From assembly GCA_963814165.1 (NCBI GenBank), contig CAWFBW010000008.1, forward strand, positions 372,001-436,000: DNA of 64,000 bases, in the 5' to 3' direction. The notes under the pieces were generated by a model. The model did no database searches and had not been told where the DNA came from. It saw only the letters and a program-made list of their open reading frames with translations. The position numbers and the translations under genes are program-made. Positions 27,378-36,452 of the stretch are shown here, piece after piece (the stretch's first letter is position 1; every line of letters begins with the position of its first letter). Source of the DNA: DASRAA01 sp963814165. GTDB taxonomy: Bacteria; Acidobacteriota; Terriglobia; Terriglobales; Acidobacteriaceae.

Positions 27378-28031
27378 GTGAACCTTCCGAACTACATCAC
27401 GCTCACGCGGATCTTCAGCATCCCTGTGCTGATCTGGATCTTGTCGAGCAGCTATTTCAGCGACACTAACGGCAACCGCGAACTGCTGGCTTCGGCCGTT
27501 TTCATCGCGGCCTCAATTACCGACGCCATTGACGGCTACCTGGCGCGCAAGCGGGCGCAAGTTACCACCATGGGCATGCTGCTCGATCCGGTGGCCGACA
27601 AGCTGCTGATCGCGGCGGCGTTCATCACGCTGGTGCAGTTCAATCCGCGGATCGTGCCGGCGTGGATGGCGGTGATCATTATCGGCCGCGAGTTCTTGGT
27701 CAGCGGCCTACGGTCGATTGCGGCGTCGGAAGGCTTCACGATCGAGGCCAGCGACCTGGGCAAGATGAAGATGCTGGTGCAGATTGTTTCGGTCGTAGCG
27801 GCGATTGTCGATCATCACTGGGCGCACCTGCCGTGGTACTTCCTGGGACTGCCGGTGCATCCGATCGCGCTGGCGTCAATCTGGATCATGGTGGCGCTGT
27901 CGATGGGCTCGGCGATCGATTACTTCGTCGCCTTCTGGAACAAGATCAATCGTCATGCCGAGAAGCGCCGCAAGCGGCGGTCGTTTGTGCTGAGCCGGCG
28001 CAGGAAGCGCAACGATGTCCCCGTGGTCTAA
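27378..28031 (+). CDS. pgsA: CDP-diacylglycerol--glycerol-3-phosphate 3-phosphatidyltransferase
   Basis: This inner-membrane enzyme makes phosphatidylglycerol phosphate. The 217-residue product has several membrane helices and the full CDP-alcohol phosphotransferase motif DGYLARKRAQVTTMGMLLDP followed by VADK (DG-x2-AR-x8-G-x3-D-x3-D). The start is NLPNYITLTRI, typical for PgsA, at GTG 27378. The C-terminus is Arg/Lys-rich. Its last 17 bases overlap the AMMECR1-domain gene. Confidence 0.94.
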   Translation: MNLPNYITLTRIFSIPVLIWILSSSYFSDTNGNRELLASAVFIAASITDAIDGYLARKRAQVTTMGMLLDPVADKLLIAAAFITLVQFNPRIVPAWMAVIIIGREFLVSGLRSIAASEGFTIEASDLGKMKMLVQIVSVVAAIVDHHWAHLPWYFLGLPVHPIALASIWIMVALSMGSAIDYFVAFWNKINRHAEKRRKRRSFVLSRRRKRNDVPVV

Positions 28032-28642
28032 AGCGGAACCCGCTGAGCTTGCCGCAACGTTTGAATATTCTCCCGAAGAACGCGCGATGCTTCTGCGGCT
28101 CGCGCACCGGGCGATTGCCTCGCGCTTCGAGGGCGAACGCCTCGACCTTACACCTCCCACCGAACACCTGGCGGAAATGCGCGGCGCGTTTACCACCCTG
28201 CACCTGAACGGCAAGCTACGAGGGTGCATCGGCTACGTTGTTCCGAAGTCACCCGCTGTACCGCACGGTGGCGGAGACAGCACAGGCGGCGGCGTTTGAC
28301 GATCCACGATTTTCGCCCGTGACGGCCGACGAGGCGGCGGGATTGGAGGTCGAGATCAGCGTGCTATCGCCGCTTCGGCGGATCCGGCCGGAAGAGATCG
28401 TTGTTGGCCGACACGGGTTGGTCATTCACAAGGGTAGCCGCCGAGGATTGTTGCTGCCGCAGGTTCCCGGGGAATGGGGATGGGACAGGGAGACATTCCT
28501 GGCCCAAACCTGCAAGAAGGCGGGATTGCCGCCGGATGCGTGGCAGCAAGGTGCTGAAATACAAGCGTTTACGGCGGAAGTGTTTGGCGGGTACGATGCG
28601 AAAGAGAAGTCGCGGGCGGTCGGGGAACGTCGACAGAGCTAG
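28015..28642 (+). CDS. AMMECR1-domain protein, frameshifted near 28250
   Basis: AMMECR1 proteins are conserved in all domains of life; the biochemical role is not settled. The first frame reads ...RGAFTTLHLNGKLRGCIGYV, the family hallmark (LRGCIG), and then derails. The second frame continues with HPLYRTVAETAQAAAFDDPR, then LEVEISVLSPLRRI and the C-terminal EWGWDRETFLAQTCKKAGL. Removing one base at about 28247-28250 joins them into a ~208-residue protein of normal length. It starts within the end of pgsA. Confidence 0.85.
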
Positions 28643-28890
28643 TTTCCCACTTGCTGGGTGGTTTTTGGCTAGATTTACGGCATGACCATAATTGGCGCCG
28701 TGAAATTGGCTTCAAGCTCGCCATGTGTTCCCACCATGGCACGTCGCATTCGAGTTCAGCGTCTGTGTGACTATTGGTCGAATAGGGAGTCTTCGAGCTG
28801 ATTTCCGTCCCGAATCAGTACAAAATTAGCAAATCGTATACGAAGGGAGTTGCAACCTTCGTTGTGCATCTGTACTATCGGGACGCTCTT

Positions 28891-30600
28891 ATGCACAAAT
28901 CTTCAACTGTTTACGCCTCTCGAATCCAGCGCTTCCGTCTGCCGCGTGTATGTGTCGCCGTGGTAGGTGAAGACCCCAACAAAATCATCGACAAAGCCGA
29001 GTCGCTTGTTCGCGATAACTCCTTTATGGAGTTCAGATTAGACTACATGGCGAACCCGTTGGCAGGGTTGCCGAAGCTGAAGCATTTCCTCGACTTGCAC
29101 CCTGAGGCGACGGTCATCGCAACCTGCCGCCGGGCGGTCAACGGGGGTAAGTTCAAAGGCAGCGCCGCCGCCCAGCTTGAGGTTTTGACCAAAGCAGCCG
29201 CCATGGGCTTCCAATTAGTGGATATCGAGCTACAAAGCGCCGAAATCCTGAAGGCCGGGGAATTGGCCGAACTGAAAGACCGGGTGGGCGTGATCCTGTC
29301 GTTTCATGACTTTAAGGCCACCAAGAAACTCGAAGACAGCTTCGCGGAAATGAAGAGGTATCCGGCGGACTTCTATAAGGTGGTTTCGACCGCTACAACC
29401 CTGCACGATAATGTCCAGATGATGAAGTTCGTCCAGGCGCACTCGGCGCAGTACGAGATGGTAGGGCTGTGCATGGGCGAGCAGGGCATTATCAGCCGCG
29501 TGCTGGGAGTCCGCGCGGGCAGCATTTTCACCTTTGGAGCTGCACTTCGCGGCGAGGAAACCGCCCCGGGGCAGGTCATGGCCAGCGAACTTCGCGACAC
29601 GTACCGCATCGAGATGGTGGATGCCGCGACCCAGGTTTACGGCGTGGCCGGGGACCCGGTGGCGCACTCGCTGTCGCCGATCATGATGAATGCCGCCTTC
29701 CGGCGGGAAACGGTGAATGCGGTTTATCTCGCGCTTCATGCCAAGACGCTCAAAGATCTGCTCACGTGTGTGCAAGATATTCCGATTCGCGGATTGAGCA
29801 TCACCATGCCGTACAAGCAGCAAATCGTCGAGGTGCTGTCGAATTCCGACGAGCTAACCCGGCAGATTGGTGCTTGTAACACCGTGGTCCGAAGCCAGGA
29901 TGGAAAGCTCTACGGCTTCAACACCGATGTGGCCGGGGTAGTGGTCCCGCTCGAACAGCGGATGGCATTGCAGGGCGCCAAAATCTTGATCGTTGGAGCG
30001 GGTGGCGTGGCTCGGGCGGCGGCATTCGGCCTGAAGAACAAAGGCGCAGAAGTATTCATCACCAACCGGACAGCGGAGAAGGGCCAGGCGCTGGCGCGGC
30101 AGTCGAAGACGAGGTACATGAAGCGGGCCGACGTAGCCAAGGCGAGTTTCGACGTCATCATCAACGCCACCCCGCTGGGGATGGGCACCAATAGGCAGTC
30201 GCCCCTGGAAGATAAAGAGCTGAACACCAAGTACCTGTTCGATCTGGTGTACAGCCCCGCTGAAACCAAGCTCATGAAGATGGCGAAGGCCAAGAACATC
30301 CAGATCATTCCAGGGCTGGAGATGTTCGTGCAGCAGGGCGCCCGCCAGTTCGAAATCTGGGCAGGCAAGCCCGCTCCGGTGGCTGACATGGCCTTTGTGG
30401 TGAGCAAGGCATTGGAGCGGATGGCCGCGCAGTCGGGAGACGAGGAGCCATCTGGCGCGAACGGCGCGTCCCACAAGGTAGTGAAGCCGGCGGCGGAGCC
30501 ACCGGCGCGCAAGGCCGCGCCTCCGGCAGGCAAAAAAAAGGCGAAAGCGCCGCCCGCGAAACCCGCAAAGAAGGCCGCAAAGAAGACAGCCAAACGCTAG
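28891..30600 (+). CDS. aroDE: Bifunctional 3-dehydroquinate dehydratase / shikimate dehydrogenase with basic tail
   Basis: The protein carries out steps 3 and 4 of the shikimate pathway. Residues ~10-230 are a type I dehydroquinase (MEFRLDYMANP, a Lys in the expected Schiff-base position of FYKVVSTATT, MGEQGIISRVLG). Residues ~240-500 are shikimate dehydrogenase (GDPVAHSLSPIMMNAAF, TMPYK, GACNTVVR, and the Rossmann motif VGAGGVARAAA). The last ~60 residues are Ala/Pro/Lys-rich (KKAKAPPAKPAKKAAKKTAK), like histone H1 tails. ATG 28891 is the better start; a GTG at 28864 gives nine more residues. Confidence 0.93.
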   Translation: MHKSSTVYASRIQRFRLPRVCVAVVGEDPNKIIDKAESLVRDNSFMEFRLDYMANPLAGLPKLKHFLDLHPEATVIATCRRAVNGGKFKGSAAAQLEVLTKAAAMGFQLVDIELQSAEILKAGELAELKDRVGVILSFHDFKATKKLEDSFAEMKRYPADFYKVVSTATTLHDNVQMMKFVQAHSAQYEMVGLCMGEQGIISRVLGVRAGSIFTFGAALRGEETAPGQVMASELRDTYRIEMVDAATQVYGVAGDPVAHSLSPIMMNAAFRRETVNAVYLALHAKTLKDLLTCVQDIPIRGLSITMPYKQQIVEVLSNSDELTRQIGACNTVVRSQDGKLYGFNTDVAGVVVPLEQRMALQGAKILIVGAGGVARAAAFGLKNKGAEVFITNRTAEKGQALARQSKTRYMKRADVAKASFDVIINATPLGMGTNRQSPLEDKELNTKYLFDLVYSPAETKLMKMAKAKNIQIIPGLEMFVQQGARQFEIWAGKPAPVADMAFVVSKALERMAAQSGDEEPSGANGASHKVVKPAAEPPARKAAPPAGKKKAKAPPAKPAKKAAKKTAKR

Positions 30601-30640
30601 CCTCCAGCGTGAGGCCGGCCTTACATTGTGGGACGACACT

Positions 30641-30673
30641 GCCCAAAAGCGGCATCCAATGCGGCTTTCGGGC
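30641..30673 (+). terminator. Hairpin downstream of aroDE
   Basis: A 15-bp arm pair (GCCCAAAAGCGGCAT with ATGCGGCTTTCGGGC, two mismatches) sits around a CCA loop 40 bp after the aroDE stop. No T-run follows, so terminator function is inferred from position. Confidence 0.45.
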
Positions 30674-30883
30674 GGTGGTCATAGTGGCGTACCTGCGAAA
30701 AAAAGACGTCACTTCCTGCACTTCTCGGTTGCAGTTTTGCCATCAGTGGGCATAGGATGGGTTTAGGAAGCGATGTTCCCGTTTCCGATCAACATTTCAG
30801 AACAAGCCCACGTTCCAAGTCGCAGATTCCCTTCTTGCGCCGTCCGGTAGAGCGGAGTGAGAACATCCCAGGAGAAGACGAAG

Positions 30884-31621
30884 ATGGCGTGGTACGCGTA
30901 CTGTATTACCGAGCAAGCGGGTCTGCAAGGCACTATTCGGGCCCGGCGGCCTTTTGCACTAGAGAACCTCAAGGGAGTCAACGAGGCTCCAGTTCTTGGA
31001 TACCCCAGCGGCGAGTTCGCCGTCATTGTCAGCGAACACCTTCCCTCAAAACCCCTTACCCAACAAGCCATCGTCGAGCATGCGCGGATCATCAGCGACT
31101 GTTTTCGCACCATGACGGTGCTGCCTTTCCGGTTCGGAACCATTTTCGAGTCGGACGAGGCGCTGCGGCGCGCAGTACGCGCCAATCGCAAGGCATTTCT
31201 GGAAAGCTTGGCGCGCTTGCGCGGCAAGTCAGAAATGCACGTCAAGATCGTGGTGAAAGACGGGACGATCGAAGAAGCGTTCGCAGACATTCCAGTCGGA
31301 GTTGGCGGCGAGTACCTGCGCAAGCTGCGCGACCGTGCCAGCCGCGAGCGTGAGCGCCAAACCAAGGCGCGGGCGCTTTCGATGCAGGTGCATAAGCTCT
31401 TCTGTCCCTTGGAAGAGGACGTGTCCTGTAAGCGGATGGATTCCGGCAATATGCTGATTGACTTTGCCCACCTGATAGATACCAATACCGTAGCCAAATA
31501 CCAGAACCGCTATTCGGCAGCCACGCGGCACTTCAAGGACTGCAAGGTTTCGATTTCCGGGCCATGGCCTCCGTATCATTTCATGCCCGGCAAACTGCGG
31601 ACGGTGTCTGGCGGGAACTAG
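30884..31621 (+). CDS. GvpL/GvpF family gas-vesicle protein (orphan)
   Basis: The 245-residue product matches the GvpL/GvpF family of minor gas-vesicle proteins: MAWYAYCITE at the start, VLPFRFGTIFESDEALRRAV in the middle, VKIVVKDG, and the C-terminal TGPWPPYHF-like block (SGPWPPYHFMPGK). ATG 30884 fits this start. No gvpA or other gas-vesicle gene is in the window, so its role outside gas vesicles is open. Its stop codon TAG (31619-31621) coincides with the edge of a decayed IS630 copy. Confidence 0.88.
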   Translation: MAWYAYCITEQAGLQGTIRARRPFALENLKGVNEAPVLGYPSGEFAVIVSEHLPSKPLTQQAIVEHARIISDCFRTMTVLPFRFGTIFESDEALRRAVRANRKAFLESLARLRGKSEMHVKIVVKDGTIEEAFADIPVGVGGEYLRKLRDRASRERERQTKARALSMQVHKLFCPLEEDVSCKRMDSGNMLIDFAHLIDTNTVAKYQNRYSAATRHFKDCKVSISGPWPPYHFMPGKLRTVSGGN

Positions 31622-32195
31622 GCTACTTGCAAGTGATGGATATCACGTAAAGTGATGGCACAGGGCGGTCCTTTGCCAGAAACAGCGCCGTTACCGAACT
31701 GTTCGCAAGCGGTATCGTCACGGTTCAGAAGATTGCCGCACAGCTGCACGAGTTGCAGCGCGCTTGGTCGAACGAGCAGAATCGCCGTAATGCCTGAAGG
31801 GAAACCGCGTCACCACGGTGACCGGAGTTTCAAGGTGCAGCCGAACACGAGTGAACGATTCGTGCCTTTGCGACGGAGGGAATTGCACGGGATTGCGAGT
31901 GACCATCGGCGATCAGGCAAAGTCGTCCGATGTCGGGGAGTTTCGCAAGAAGTGCTGGCCATGCTGGAGGAACCCTTGCTCGCAGGAACAAGCAGTCATG
32001 GGATGAAGCCGGACACTGGCGTTAATCGTAGTTGAAAACATCGGTGCTGCGGTCTAGCGCGTGTTCGCGGAATAGCAAGGCGTATGTTTGGCACGCCACG
32101 CGCCAATGGTGCGCAGCCCGCCGACCCGGAGTCACGGCCAAGGCCGACCATTCCTGGGTCTGTCACCTTGGATCCCCACAGACTCGTGGTTCGCA
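31619..32195 (+). mobile_element. Decayed left part of an IS630-family element
   Basis: Base-by-base comparison with the fuller copy at 53528-54660 shows the same start (TACTTGCA then AGTGATGGATAT and ACGTAA). The same transposase N-terminal coding order follows, with GGTCCTTTGCCAGAAACAGC and GTGCTGGCCATGCTGGAGGA as landmarks, continuing to GGGTCTGT...ATCCCCACAGA. It has many indels and stops and ends near 32195, about halfway along the element. It begins exactly at the gvpL stop codon. Confidence 0.85.
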
Positions 32196-32983
32196 CCCGG
32201 CGTGACGTTGACGGGTATTGGACTAATACGGAAGCAACACAGAATGATCATCAATTCTCGCGGTTCACGAGCACCTATATGCGGCTACGACACTACATCT
32301 GGCAGGCCGAAAGTCACGTGGTGCGGATTCATACTGGTCAGCAACGTGACCGTCACGGCTCCAGGGTTCGTATTCTCCGATTCTGCATTCTGGATCGCCT
32401 ATCGTTCCGGCGGAAAACAAGTCCTGGCGATCACGTTGGATCAATGACGGCTCGACCAGTCAATACTGATGCCCAGTACGGCTACACCAACGGAAGTAAT
32501 CTTTCGACGATTCACGCCATACAGTCGCCAATGGATCAACAAGCGTCAACGTCTGATTCCGTTGGCGGGCTCAAGCCTACGGCGACTTTCGCGCATCGTA
32601 GCACGAGTGTGCGATAATACTCGTGGCGGATCTTCGGTACCTGGGGCTAGCAGCATTCTTGCGTGGCTGCGGGAAGGTTGCGTGGCTGACTGGTGCGTAG
32701 ACGTACGCAATGCTTCTCCACGCAAGTTGGAACCGTAGGGCCGAAGCTCTGTTCCTTAGTTTGAGCAGTATACGGCGCGGATCAGCGTGATCCCGTGCCG
32801 ATTGCTCGGTTCCAGGAACAATAGAATTCGGGATCATTCCCAACCAGGGAATAAATCGATCGATGCGAGGAAATTGCGCCCCCAAGTTGACCTGTATGGA
32901 TGAGGGGCATATTATCTTTCATTCGCCATGCCGATATTGAGAGCTCAGGGCGATTGCCGGACCGAAGGCATGGGGGTGACGTA
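32196..32983. other. Region without a recognisable gene
   Basis: This follows the IS relic. An ORF crossing the relic boundary (to 32447) and another (to 32738) exist, but neither has a ribosome site nor a recognisable family. Composition is less GC-rich than the neighbours. It may be old mobile or decayed DNA. Confidence 0.4.
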
Positions 32984-33352
32984 ATGGACAAGAAGAAACT
33001 GGATGTATTCAAGAAGCGGTTGGAGGAGCGTCAGCGGGAGCTGCGGCAGACGGTGAGCCGCACCGCGCAGGATGGACGCGAGGCCGACCTGGAGACGGCC
33101 CAGGACGTGGCCGACCGGGCAGCGAACTCTTATACCAAGGAATTTCTGTTCAGCCAGAGCAGCAATGAGCGCCAGATCCTTCAAATGGTGGAAGGCGCGC
33201 TGGTCAGTATTCGCGAGGGCAGCTTTGGTGAGTGCGCCTCCTGCGGCGAAGAGATCAACCCCAAGCGTCTGGAGGCGGTGCCGTGGACGCGCTACTGCAT
33301 TGCGTGCCAGGAAAAGCTGGAGCAGGGTTTGCTGGAAGCGACGGGAACGTAG
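32984..33352 (+). CDS. DksA/TraR-family zinc-finger protein
   Basis: The 122-residue protein has an N-terminal coiled coil (~1-75, KKKLDVFKKRLEERQRELRQ). A four-Cys zinc finger follows (CASCGEEINPKRLEAVPWTR then CIAC, ~83-107). DksA-type proteins bind the secondary channel of RNA polymerase and modulate rRNA and stress promoters. The acidic coiled-coil tip of true DksA is not clear, so the exact role is open. ATG 32984 follows GGGGGTGACGTA; the upstream in-frame reading is not convincing. A terminator follows. Confidence 0.88.
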   Translation: MDKKKLDVFKKRLEERQRELRQTVSRTAQDGREADLETAQDVADRAANSYTKEFLFSQSSNERQILQMVEGALVSIREGSFGECASCGEEINPKRLEAVPWTRYCIACQEKLEQGLLEATGT

Positions 33353-33372
33353 GAATTCTGACGGGAAAGCCG

Positions 33373-33400
33373 GAGCCGCCTTGCGGGGCGGCTTTTTGTT
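33373..33400 (+). terminator. Rho-independent terminator of the DksA-like gene
   Basis: The stem AGCCGCC/GGCGGCT with a short TTGCGG loop is followed by TTTTTGTTT. It starts ~20 bp after the stop at 33352. Confidence 0.85.
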
Positions 33401-33419
33401 TGGGGTCGTCAGCGGCGAT

Positions 33420-36286
33420 CTACTGTTTCGGATTCTTCTTCTTGCTGCCGAACAGGCCGCCGAGGGCGTCTTGCAGTTGTTGCTGCTGGGTTGGCTGGGC
33501 TTGCTTGCCGGCAGGTTGAGCTTGCTGGCCTTGTTGCTGAGTTCCGCCCCCAGTAAGGCTCCGACGATGCCGCCCGCGCCACCCTTGCCGCCCAGTATCC
33601 CAGCGGCATTGGGGATGATGTTATTGAGCTTCATCTGCGCTAGCTTCTGCACGTCGGGCATCACCGTGGGATGGCTCATGGTGCCGGTGACGATCACGGG
33701 AAGCACGAGCTCGCCGTTCTTGTTGCCCAGCGCCGTGTTCAAGTATCCGGCTACCCCGGTGCCACCAACGGATTGGCTATATGCCTGGCTCAGCACGGCG
33801 GTGAGATGCATGGCCAGCGCCTCATTCACGAGGTTGACGGAGCCGTTCGCTGCCATCGTGCCCACATCGAGCGCGGCCTTCAAGTCGTTGGTGTTGGCCA
33901 CGCCGTTGCGTACGTCAAACGTGGCGCTCATGCTGGAAATGGAGGTGTAGCCCTTTCCGCTGCCGCCGCCTCCACCCGTAAATTTGCCGATCTTCCCCAA
34001 CTCACTCACAAGGTCGATCTTGGTGAGCTTCCCGTTGGCGAGGGTGAATGAGAACGGGCCATTCAGTGTCTGGGTTACGTCGCCCGACGCAGGGGTGGAA
34101 AACGTCTGGTTCACGTTGGCGTTGAGGGTTCCGTAGAGCGTGTCTTTCATATTGGCGACGGCGGTGAGCAACTGGTTCGCGTCCGCGCCATTGAGCTTGG
34201 CGTTGACGGCGAAGCTGGTCGGCTCGTGCCGCAGGTCGGCGGTGATGCTGCCGCTGATCTGTCCGCCGAATGCTTGTCCAGTGAGCGGGTTCAACTGGAT
34301 AACGCCGTGATTGAAGTTCACGCTCGACTTGACGTTCGACAACACCGTCCGGTCATAGGTCAAAGTGCCGACGCTGATGGTCCCGGTGCCGGTTGCCTCG
34401 TCGAGCAAACTGGGTTTCGGTGCGGGCGCGGCTTCGGCGGTGGGCACGAGGCTCCAGGAGGCATCGGACTTCTTGACCGGAGCGGCCGTGTTCGAGGCGA
34501 CCAGCTTCTGCAGTTCGGTCACGTTGATTTTGTCGGCTGCCAGCGCAAACGTAAGGCGCGGAGCCTGGAAATTGGCGATGCTGAGGTTTCCGCTGGCATT
34601 CGTCGAGCCGATGGCTGCATTCAGGTTGGTGAGGTTGAGCGAGTTCTGTGTGAACTGCAAATTGACGTTGCGAATGTTCAGAGGCTGGGTCAGCGAAGGC
34701 GTTTTCAGCGTCGCATTCTGCACGGCTCCGCTGCCGCTGAAGGTCATGGCGTCGGTGTTCTTGATGGGGCCGGTGGCGCGCAGGTCAAGCGTGATGGCTC
34801 CAGTGCCGCTCATGCCTTCGACTGCGGTGACGCCGTAGGCCTTGGCGATGTTCAGCAGCTCATCCACTTTGCCGTTGACGGTCTTCAGGGTGGCGTCCAC
34901 GGTGGGCGAGGGCGAAGTGTATTGCGCGATGGTCATCTGGCCGGCCAGTGTGGTGCCGCCCGATGTGGCGGTGAATGGGCTGGAGCGGATGTCCTGGGGC
35001 GTCATAGTCAGGTCGAGCGACGGGACCTTGACTGCCTCGCGAATGTCTTTGCCCGTGACTTCGAGGTTGCGGCCATTGACGGTTCCGTTGAGAGCCAGGT
35101 TGTTGGTCGCGCCCTGGGCGTGGAGGTTAGCGGAGAGCTTTCCAGTGATTTTGGCGTTCGGACTGAAGGCAACACCAAAGGCTGCGGCGAGGCGTGCTGC
35201 ATCTTCGATGGATGCGTCTTTTGCCGAAATGTTCAAGTCTGCTATGCCCGGCGTGTTGTGTGTATTCAAGGTTCCGCTCAGAGAAAGCGGCGTCGAGCCC
35301 AGCTTCAGGTCGGCCTTCTTGATAGTCAGGAGGTCACTGCTGAGGTCGTCGGCGACATCGAAGTCCGCCGTGATGGGATAGCCGACTTTGACGTTGTGCA
35401 CCACGGCATCGGTGATCTTCAGGGAGCCATTGGCGGACATCTTGCCTCCGGAGTTCACCAGATCGGTGGAGCCGGAAATCATGGCGTCGCTGCCTTCGAG
35501 CGCCGAGTTATTCAGGAACTTGCGCGCTCCGGCAAGAGAGACCTCGTTGAGCTTCAGCTTTCCGTCGAAGGGAGTGCCCATCATGTCGGCCTGGTTGATG
35601 GGGCCGGCCTTGCCGGTCAGAGCAATCGTTTCGGCACCAGGGCCCGGAATGTGCGCGGCCAGATCCATGGTGAACTGCTTGTCGGTGGCGAAATCTTTCA
35701 GCGTGAGGTCAATGTGGTCATAGACCTCGCGGGACTGTTTCTTCTGCAGGTCGGTGACCGCGATCTGGCCATCGCTGATCTTGAGTTCGTCGAGCGAAAA
35801 GCCACCGCCGCTCGAGGCCGGCGCCGAAGCAGGCGGCTGTTTGCCTTGCGGAGCCGATGCTGATGGTGCTGATGCTGGAGGCGCGGGTGTCGCGGGTCCC
35901 TGTCCCAGACTGGCGAAGTTCCAGACACCGGCGGCGTCTTTGATCAGCTCGATCTGCGCGCGCTTCAGCGTGAGGCTGTCGATGGCGACCGTTTTGGTGA
36001 GCAACGGCAGCAGCTTGATGCTGATGTCCATCTCGCCGACCTGAGCGAAGGGCAGCTTGCTGGCAAAGCGCGGGTCTTCGCCGATGCTGACGTCCTTTGC
36101 TTCCACGCGCAGAGGAAAGACCGCCAGCTTCATGGCTCCCAACTTCACCGGGCGGTGGAGCCTGTTCTGCAGTTGGGCCAGGATCTCGCCGCGATGCTGG
36201 TTGATGTCGATGAAGTAGGGCAACAGGAGCATCGCCACAACAATGAGAACAACGACAGCTACTGCGGCGATGATGACCTTTCGCAT
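33420..36286 (-). CDS. AsmA-family envelope protein, C-terminal frameshift
   Basis: The ~950-residue protein has one N-terminal membrane helix (~5-27, IIAAVAVVVLIVVAMLLLPYF), then the AsmA signature (DINQHRGEILAQLQNRLHRP) and a long beta-rich repeat region. AsmA-like proteins are thought to carry lipids between the membranes. Near 33550 the uninterrupted frame leaves the expected sequence and runs on antisense through the DksA-like gene to 32945. The neighbouring frame gives a Gln-rich tail (GGTQQQGQQAQPAGKQ then LGGLFGSKKKNPKQ) ending at TAG 33420. One G missing from a G-run (CTGGGGGCGG) explains this. The end at 33420 is my inference. Confidence 0.82.
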
Positions 36287-36452
36287 AAAGGGCCTCCTGC
36301 ATTTAGACGGAGCGGGAACACGCGCCGGCTCTGGCGCAATCAGGGAAGGGGGTCAACGACATTTTGCCACTCGCCATCGCAGCGGCAACCGGAACAACTT
36401 GCTCTGAAAGAATCTTACACGCAGACTGCGGTGTGAATTGAGGAATTCTGCG

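Noticed and set aside
29230..29823. 197-codon minus ORF within aroDE
   Set aside because: Antisense frame of the shikimate enzymes without motif or ribosome site.
32945..33419. C-terminal extension of the AsmA-like ORF
   Set aside because: It reads through the terminator and the antisense strand of the DksA-like gene. A neighbouring frame gives a sensible Gln-rich end at 33420.
34226..35863. 545-codon forward ORF opposite the AsmA-like gene
   Set aside because: Antisense frame, rich in Gly/Val/Arg, no recognisable domain.
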